64,000 nucleotides of DNA from Gnetum montanum (taxonomy: Eukaryota; Streptophyta; Gnetopsida; Gnetales; Gnetaceae). The stretch covers positions 26,513-90,512 of the forward strand of contig MNCI01011846.1 in the NCBI GenBank assembly GCA_015680685.1, in the 5' to 3' direction. This document shows positions 57,391-64,000 of this stretch, in pieces. Numbering within the stretch: the stretch's first letter is position 1; the number at the start of each line of letters is the position of its first letter. Both the position numbers and the translations under genes were made by a program. A model generated the notes under the pieces. It was not told the DNA's origin and ran no database searches. It saw nothing but the letters and a program-made list of their open reading frames with translations.

Positions 57391-58990
57391 TTGAGAGAGG
57401 TGGCTAGTGATCACATTCTTAGTTCCCTTCTGATCTACCATCATGAGGTCAAATTCTTACAAGATCACGAGCCACCGTATGATATGGGGGCTCACCATTA
57501 GCTTCATCAGGAAGCAGATGGCACTATGGTCTGTGTGCAAAAACACCTTGTAGCTAAGCACATAGTGCTTGAAATTTTTAAGAGCAAACACCATAGCCAT
57601 TAGTTCTTTTTTAGTTGTGGTGTAATTCAGCTATGCACCCACAATGCTTTGGCTCATGTAGTGGATGTAATATGGATGTTTCTTATCATCCAACTATGTA
57701 AGCACCACTCCTAAAGCATAATTAGATGCATTCGTCATTATGTGAAATGGTCTAGACTAGTTTGGTGCCCATTAAATTGGAGTTTCTATGAGTTTTTGCT
57801 TCAATTATTGGAATGCATGTTTTCATTCCTTGGTCTAGATGAATGGGACATCTTTCTTTGTAAGCTAAACCAACGACTTTACAATCTTAGAGAAATTCTC
57901 TATGAATCATTGGAAGGAGCCAGTATGTCCAAGGAATGATTTGACATCTTTGATTATCTCTAGTTGGCGTGTAATTCCTTGGATGACCCTTATCTTTTAT
58001 GTGTCAACCTTAATCTATTCTTATGAAATTTGATGCCCCAACACAATTCCTTCTTAGACCATGAAATGACTCTTTTGTCAATTGAGCTGTAGATTTATTT
58101 CAACCCATCTCTTTAGTACTTGCTCAAGGTGGTCCAAGGCTTGCTCAAACGTAGCTTCCTGGGTGGAGAAGTTGTCCATGAAGACTTCCACACCACTATT
58201 GATTTTTTATTGGAAAATACTAAGGACCAGGTGTTGAAATGTTGTAAGGGCATTGCACAAACTAAATGACATCTTACAATATGCAAAAGTTTCCTAAGGA
58301 CTCATGAATGTTGTCTTGGCCTGATCTTTTGGCATAATTTGGGTTTGCTTATAACCATTATGACCATCCTAGAAGCTATAATAGCAATGCCCAGATATGG
58401 TGTCCAACACTTGATCCAAAAATGGCAATGGAAAATGATCTTTAAATGTCACCATGTTTAATAGCTTGAAGTCGATGCAGACCTGCCATTTGCCATCTTT
58501 CTTTAGCACAATTATGAGTGGACCAACCCACTCACTATCTATGATGGAATGGATGACCCCTGCCTTAAGGAGTTGCTCTATTTCCTCTTTGATGATCTAC
58601 TTCAATTTACGGTTCAGCCACCTCTACAACTACCTCCGTAGCTTCATGGCCAGGTTGGTGTAAATGTGAGGCTGACATATCCTTGGATCAATTCATGTCA
58701 GCTTAGGATACAACCAAGCAAAGGCTATTGGCCATTTGTTAACCACATTTAAAAAATTTTCTTTTTGTCTAGGAGCAAGTTTGGGATTAATTATGACTGG
58801 GTTACCATTGTTTAAGAATGCATACTCCATGCTAGCTAGTAAAGTTTTTAGTTCTAGGGGCTCTTGCTTGAAGTTATCAGGGATTTCCAACTTTTCCCAA
58901 CAGGTATCATCATCTTCATTATCAAAGAGTTGGTGATGAACTTACTCAAGTTTATCCATGCTTTTAACATAAGCACATGTTAGGCTCTCA
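57391..58990 (-). pseudogene. Reverse transcriptase and RNase H of element F
   Basis: Linker (58890-58693: MEIPDNFKQEPLELKTL). RT pieces include SEWVGPLIIV near 58520-58550 and FMDNFST-like catalytic remnants near 58180, with Asp-Asp changed to Asp-Asn. SFLGHTG follows near 57930. RNase H MTNASNYALGVVLT near 57710-57740 has the first catalytic Asp changed to Asn. Inactive. Confidence 0.85.
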
Positions 58991-59269
58991 TTTGATTCCA
59001 TGCATAATGTGCTGCTATCTGAGCCAACTATTAGCCACTGGGTGCCCTCTTGCTTTGTGGCTGTTACATACATGCACCTTTGTATTTATGTTTCTTATGC
59101 ACATTGATTGCATGCTCTAATAGATGTACTTTTGATGGACTAGATTTTCTGCATGCAATTGCACCCATTATCACTGTATGTGATGCATGGAATGCACTTT
59201 TTCTCTAACTTTCCAAATTCATTTTCCTTGGAGATTTCCAAGGAGAGGTTCCTTATGCCCACACGTGCA

Positions 59270-59679
59270 TTAATTGTGCTTAACCAAGCCCTTCCCATAA
59301 TGATGGGAAGTTACCTTTGTAGTTTTTAACCTTGATCACTAGAAAATCGACAGGATAGAACCACCCACTAACTGTGATCACAATGTCCTTCACTAATGTT
59401 AAAGGAATGGTGATTGATTGGTTTTTCAATTCTAAACTGATGTTGCTCTTCTTGAGAGGTGGGAGGTTCCAGGCCTTGTACATGTCGTTAGAGATGAGGT
59501 TGACATTGGAACTAGAATCAAGAAGAGCTTTGCATGGCTCATGTCCAGTGATCTGTAAGTAAATGAGAGGATTTCCTAGGTTACATCTTTTTTTGGAAAG
59601 ATTTTCAGCCTTGATCCAATTGAAAACAACATGAGTTAGCATCATAGTGAAGATCAAAGGTGGCATTTAGTTTCAAGGG
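59270..59679 (-). pseudogene. Protease of element F
   Basis: A 128-codon open segment (59666-59280) with ALLDSSSNVNLISNDMYKAW. The active site is DSS as in B. GWFYPVDFLVIKV follows before the frame breaks at the IIMGRA motif. Confidence 0.83.
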
Positions 59680-62190
59680 TACTCAAAAGTGTTTGATGTA
59701 GAGGATGAGGGTGTTGGAGATGCAGGGTGACTAGTTGCATTAGGTTGTAAGGGTTTAAGAGGACTGTTAGGTTGATAAAAGGGACATTTCTTGGATCGAT
59801 TGTCTAAACCACTTGGTGGAAAAACCAATTGTAAGTGTACAACCCTCGTAGCATTTTGTTGCTATGGCTATGGAGGAATTTATCCCTACATGGATAGAGT
59901 AGGAGGTAACTAGGTAGAAGGTGGAGGACTGTGTGTAGACAGATGCAAAGGGTGGTATGGATATGCGTTCTTCCCTCAAGTAGATAGTGAAAGTGTTCGA
60001 TGATACTCTAGAGGATAATAGTGATGCTGAAATAAGGCATGACTTTTTGGAAAGATGGGTTGTTGAACATAGTACCCATATGGATTTGGTTGCTTGTAAG
60101 GATACTGATTCCTTGGTAGTGGCATTTCCCATGATTGTGGTTGGTGCCATTGTTGATATTATTCATATGGTTGTGGTGGAGCTCCACTTGGGTAATAAGC
60201 TTGTTGTTGTTGATGGAACTTCCTTGGATTCATTTGAGGATAAGGTAATTGTGTAGTTGCTTGCCTATGTGCTAGTCAAGGATTCAATGCATACATCCTA
60301 GACTCTTGCAAGTGTGACACCATAGGGCACCACCCCTTTGGATGTTCATACTGACAGATGTCACAACCAGTATTATCTTTAGAGTTTGTCTTCACAACTT
60401 CTTCTACTACAATAGCTTTGCCCTTACCTCTCTGGTAGGCATGTTCAACTTCTTTTCGTCTCTTGCAGTTACAATCACTATTTTGCTCTTTGGATTCTTT
60501 AGCAACCTTCATAGGAGTTTGGAATTTTTCATCCAAAGAGTCCCATAATTTATCAACCTTTGTTGAAATATTAGAAATAAATTTTTGGATGGGCAAGGTT
60601 TTCCTGTTCACCACTTCATCAAGTGGTGACTTCTCCTCATGACAAAATTGAACCTCTCGTTTCCTGATGGAAGGGTTCCTATTATTCTCTTCTACACTTT
60701 TCCTTTTTTGCAATCCATCTTCTTCTTTTGCTACTTTCTCTATAAGCCTTTGGATTTGATGAGATCTTAATTTAGATAGTCTCCCTTGGGCATAAACCCC
60801 AAGAGTTCTAGTTTTGGCTCTGAGCCCATCTATGATGTGGTGGAGCTATTCCCTTTGAGAATAACCATGGCCAAGGTATCGATGTAGGAGTGAATAATAT
60901 CTACCCATGGTGACATCTAAGGGTTAATGTATTCCCTATGTATAGCCTTGGATATTCCTTCTCAGATTGGACACTCTAGGGTATGTTTGTTATTTGTCAT
61001 TAAACAACTCTAACATGGTACTCCATTGATGAATAGATTTTGGTTCCAAGGATCGGTACCAGCTCTTAGCTTCCTTAATGAGTGTCCTAGGAAAAAGCTT
61101 GATTTTTTTCCAATCATTTTCAATGTCTTGTAAGGCATAGGCATTGTGGGAAGTTTGGAGATGATTTTTTTGATCAAAATTGTATCCCCCCTTAAATTGT
61201 GGGATATTATTCATGTCTAGGTGCTTGATCTGTTTATCTCTCACATGCCTAGTTGGGATCTTTATTGTCTTTGCAATGTTGAGCATGCTTTGAGTTGCCA
61301 ATAGAGGTTCATCATCATGATTTTGTCGATGATGCCGATGATGGTTTCTATCACCTCTATGTTCTTGATGGCTTGACGCTCTCTATTGTCTCATTGATCA
61401 CCTTCATCATGATTGTGTCGATGATGCCAATGATGGTTTCTATCACCTCTATGTTCTTGATGGCTTGACGCTCTCTATTGTCTCGTTGATCACCTTTATG
61501 ATTATTTTGATGGTGGCTTCTATGAGAACTAGAAGACAAAGAGGAATATTCATAATTAGATGAAGAGGATGAAGAGGAAGATAGAATGCCACTGCCACCA
61601 TGTTGTCTACCATCACCTCTTCATTCATTATGACCACCATCCTTAGATCCCTTTCGATTATGATGTTTACCCACATCCCTACCTTGACTGTCACTTTTTT
61701 TTGAACCAGGTTTATGAATAGTGTATTGTAGGTTCAGGGTCACACCCTCATCACCAATAATAGAGGGTGGAGAATTTTTTCAAATTGAGAACCCTTTGGA
61801 GGATGACCCACATTGTCATCTTGGTTTAGCAGGAATAATGAATAAATGAAATGCTTTCCCTTTACAAGCTCATGGTGCTTTTCCTAGTGTTGATCTTTCT
61901 TGCATTATGTTTTAGAGGGACGATAGTCTTGAGTGTCATGATTGTCCACAACGTATTCCTTGTGAAGATCTGAGATGCCTAACTTCTTAAGGGTTTGAAG
62001 TAGCATCCTGGGCACTGAATGATCAGGGGGAAAGATGATGTTGCCCTCCATATCATGCCATCATAGTTGTTCATCTTGATGTAGGATGAAGGTGGAGTCT
62101 GGTACGCACTCATTTGGATGAGTATATACCACTTTGCACTCCTGTGGGATTGACGGTTTGACATCTTCATGCCTATGAGAAGAGGAAGAT
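59680..62190 (-). pseudogene. gag of element F
   Basis: The expected ATG is not intact near 62190. The N-terminal block HPNECVPDSTFILHQDEQL is at about 62060-62115. A His/Arg-rich linker contains a 92-bp tandem duplication. The core is at 61301-60990 (MATQSMLNIAKTIKIPTRH, LFPRTLIKEAKSWYRSLEPK). An open 145-codon segment (60713-60276) holds the charged helical part and CDICQYEHPKGWC, the best CCHC-like block of this type. A Pro/Gln/Gly-rich linker follows. Confidence 0.83.
61312..61495 (-). repeat. 92-bp tandem duplication in gag linker of F
   Basis: Two copies with a 92-base period (starts near 61312 and 61404) with only a few differences. 92 is not a multiple of three, so the duplication shifts the frame. 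Confidence 0.88.
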
Positions 62191-62280
62191 AAATAAAATT
62201 ATCAGTGTGCTTAGTAGTTATATGTTGTGTAAGAGTGATGTTGCCCTTGAGTTCATCTAACGATATAAATAATATTCATC

Positions 62281-63910
62281 TAATGATATATATATACCCA
62301 TGCTTGAAGGTTCTCCTCTAATGGGATTAGCATTACCTTTAGGATTGGAAAGACATCTTACCCATGCATGAAGGAATCCCTCTAACCAAAGGCCAAGAGT
62401 CTTCAAACTTAATATTTTAATTAAATAATTAACTAATTAACTACTTCCTTGTTTTTTCTTAATGAGTGATGATGTTTTCATATGGTTGTAGTTGGTCTAA
62501 TGGTGGTATGTTTGGAATGATACAATGTCATGTCATTGGCAACATATGGACTTTGTTCGAAACTTGGACAAATATGTATGATGATCATTTTAATCAAAAT
62601 TGACACAAGAACCTATTATAGACATGGTAAGGTACATCACATCTTGATCTCTACAATCCCTTCTCATTTCATTATTTACCTCACTGCTGTACATAATTAT
62701 ATACATAATGGTTTTGTATAGTACAGTGTAGGATCCTAAACAAGGTGGTTATGTTGTTTGGAACAAACACATGAGTTGCATTTAACTTTTATGATGTTCA
62801 CAAACATCTATAGGAGTAATTATGTAATGACATTATGAGTAAGAGCTTACTTTAGAGAGGATCCACTTGCATGAATTTTGTTAATCATGGCTTTGAACTA
62901 ACCTCCTTTAAGGACACCATGGATAACTTATCTAAATTTATTCATGATTTTGGATCTACTTCTTATCAAGTTCAATTAATTTTTAATCATTTTATATTAG
63001 AAATTTCTCGAAATTCAATTTTTCTTGGCCATTTTGGAACCTCATGATTTTTAATATTTTAGTGCACTTGTAATATCTTATTAACCAAACCTTTGGTTTT
63101 AGTTGTGTAAAAACTTGTGAGCTCTTAGAGTTGAGCTCATTTGTCATGAGGGCTAAGGATTTGATATTTGAAAATTTTTCTAACACCCCATTTTCAAACA
63201 TTAATATAAGTGATAGTTAAAATAATTGATCAAAATAACTTAAGAACTTGATAATTTTAGTTAATTCAAAGACTTAGAAATATTATTTTGTAATTACCTT
63301 AAGTATAATTACTAAAATTTTTAAGTTTTGAGATAACCAAAGATCCTAAAAGGGTTTAAACACAAAGGGAAAATTTCCAAAACTAATGTTGATTCTTTGG
63401 TGATTGTAGATGATGCCAAAATAAGTCTTGAAGTTTGGAGGTCTTTTGTAATGTAAGGAAAAGAGGCCAAGAGGAGAATAGAGGAGGACATGCTTGTAGA
63501 CAAGTAGAAAATACAATAATTAAAGCTCAACATCACATGTTTGCTACCTAGAAATCCATGGGTTGATGAGAAGAAATATTAATACACCCTTCAAAAATTT
63601 TGCATAAAGTTGAAGCACCAACATAACAACCAAGGTTTGAAGAACTTTCACCATTAGGGAAAACATGGAGATTCATCATTAGCATATTGCTTAAAGATTT
63701 TTGCAATTTTATAAAATTTGATATTTGTCTCGTCTTTTCATCATTTTACAATACATCCACTCAAATACATTTTTATAATGTAGAACTTAATAATAATCAA
63801 ATAGTTTTTAGTTGAGCAGTTAGTTAGTTAGTAACCCCATAATTTTATAAACAAACTTTGCCTCAATTTTGTATAACTTAAGAATGAGTTTTAAGTTAGT
63901 CATGAGGGTA
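62281..63910 (+). other. Element G, right part: remaining 3' region
   Basis: Non-coding. It contains shared motif 1 at 62347-62373 (with a partial duplicate near 62296) and shared motif 2 at 62842-62867, in plus orientation. This matches the order of D and supports that this is the part of G displaced by F. No extra ORF. It ends in a PPT-like GTCATGAGGGTA. Confidence 0.6.
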
Positions 63911-64000
63911 TGATGAATAATAAAAGCATAAGTCATAAGGGCTTAGTCAATGTTGATGCATAGATGTAGCTTCATTGATGAAGCTTTGTTAATTAAATCT
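63911..64000 (+). repeat. Start of 3' LTR of element G
   Basis: TGATGAATAATAAAAGC follows a PPT-like GTCATGAGGGTA (63899-63910). U3 is cut by the window edge. GATGCATAGATG/CATTGATGAAGC repeats near the end may be its decayed U3 motifs. Confidence 0.6.

Larger units (their letters stand above)
49932..62280 (-). mobile_element. Element F: gag-pol element with extra 3' ORF, 5' end truncated
   Basis: Minus strand: gag (about 62190-59680), PR, RT, RNaseH, IN, PPT1, 3' region with conserved motifs and a U3-like cluster, the extra ORF (53891-51050), PPT2 and the 3' LTR (49932-50807). The 5' LTR, PBS and most of the leader are absent, and homology ends about 90 bases upstream of gag. It is inserted in the 3' region of G. 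It is the most complete example here of the extra-ORF type, but is decayed throughout. Confidence 0.83.

Noticed and set aside
61312-61495. Two-copy repeat considered as a CRISPR or satellite array
   Set aside because: Only two adjacent copies without spacers, inside gag of a plant retrotransposon.

Overview
This is plant nuclear DNA with no prokaryotic features. About 56 of the 64 kb is nested, decayed Ty3/gypsy LTR retrotransposons of the Athila/Tat type. Their primer-binding sites match the 3' end of tRNA-Asp (consensus TGGCGCCGTTGCCGGGG), their LTRs run TGATGAG...CTCATCA, and pol is ordered PR-RT-RNaseH-IN. The remaining ~8 kb (23.02-30.98 kb) holds one six-exon host gene, some SINE-like repeats and a LINE remnant. 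The long introns, the repeat nesting and ~10% divergence between the two LTRs of one copy suggest a seed plant with a large, slowly purged genome. A gymnosperm is plausible but not proven. A single N at 31202 marks a draft-assembly join.

Layout. Element A (+, 1-5264) lacks RT-RNaseH-IN and sits inside the 3' LTR of element B (-, 5265-14668), which keeps a full but stop-ridden gag-pol. B sits inside the gag of element D (+, 14669-23020). D also carries a solo LTR, E (14849-15717, TSD GCTTT). D has lost PR and pol but keeps a ~2.7 kb extra ORF before its 3' LTR. The host gene follows (23893-29426, + strand) and encodes a small protein with a probable mitochondrial presequence and two RRM-like modules. 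A LINE remnant follows, split by element C (+, 30988-40653, TSD AACCT), the only element whose two ends are both in the window. Then come H (-, 40774-44092, truncated in PR) and G (+, 44093-49931 and about 62281-64000, with gag-PR but no pol). G is interrupted by a ~1.6 kb foreign insert in gag and by element F (-, 49932 to about 62280), which has gag, PR, RT, RNaseH, IN and the extra ORF.

How the parts relate. B, C and F carry a full set of pol domains and could once have supplied RT and IN in trans. A, D and G look like non-autonomous gag-bearing partners. Several non-coding features recur across the elements: a G-rich PPT-like tract at the pol end in addition to the one at the 3' LTR, two short conserved motifs in the long 3' region, and repeated palindromic motifs in U3. 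In D and F, a short cluster resembling the element's own U3 motifs plus a TATA-like box lies about 0.5 kb upstream of the extra ORF. That cluster is a candidate internal promoter and is the most interesting signal in the window. All retrotransposon ORFs are broken, so the only gene likely to be functional is the host gene.
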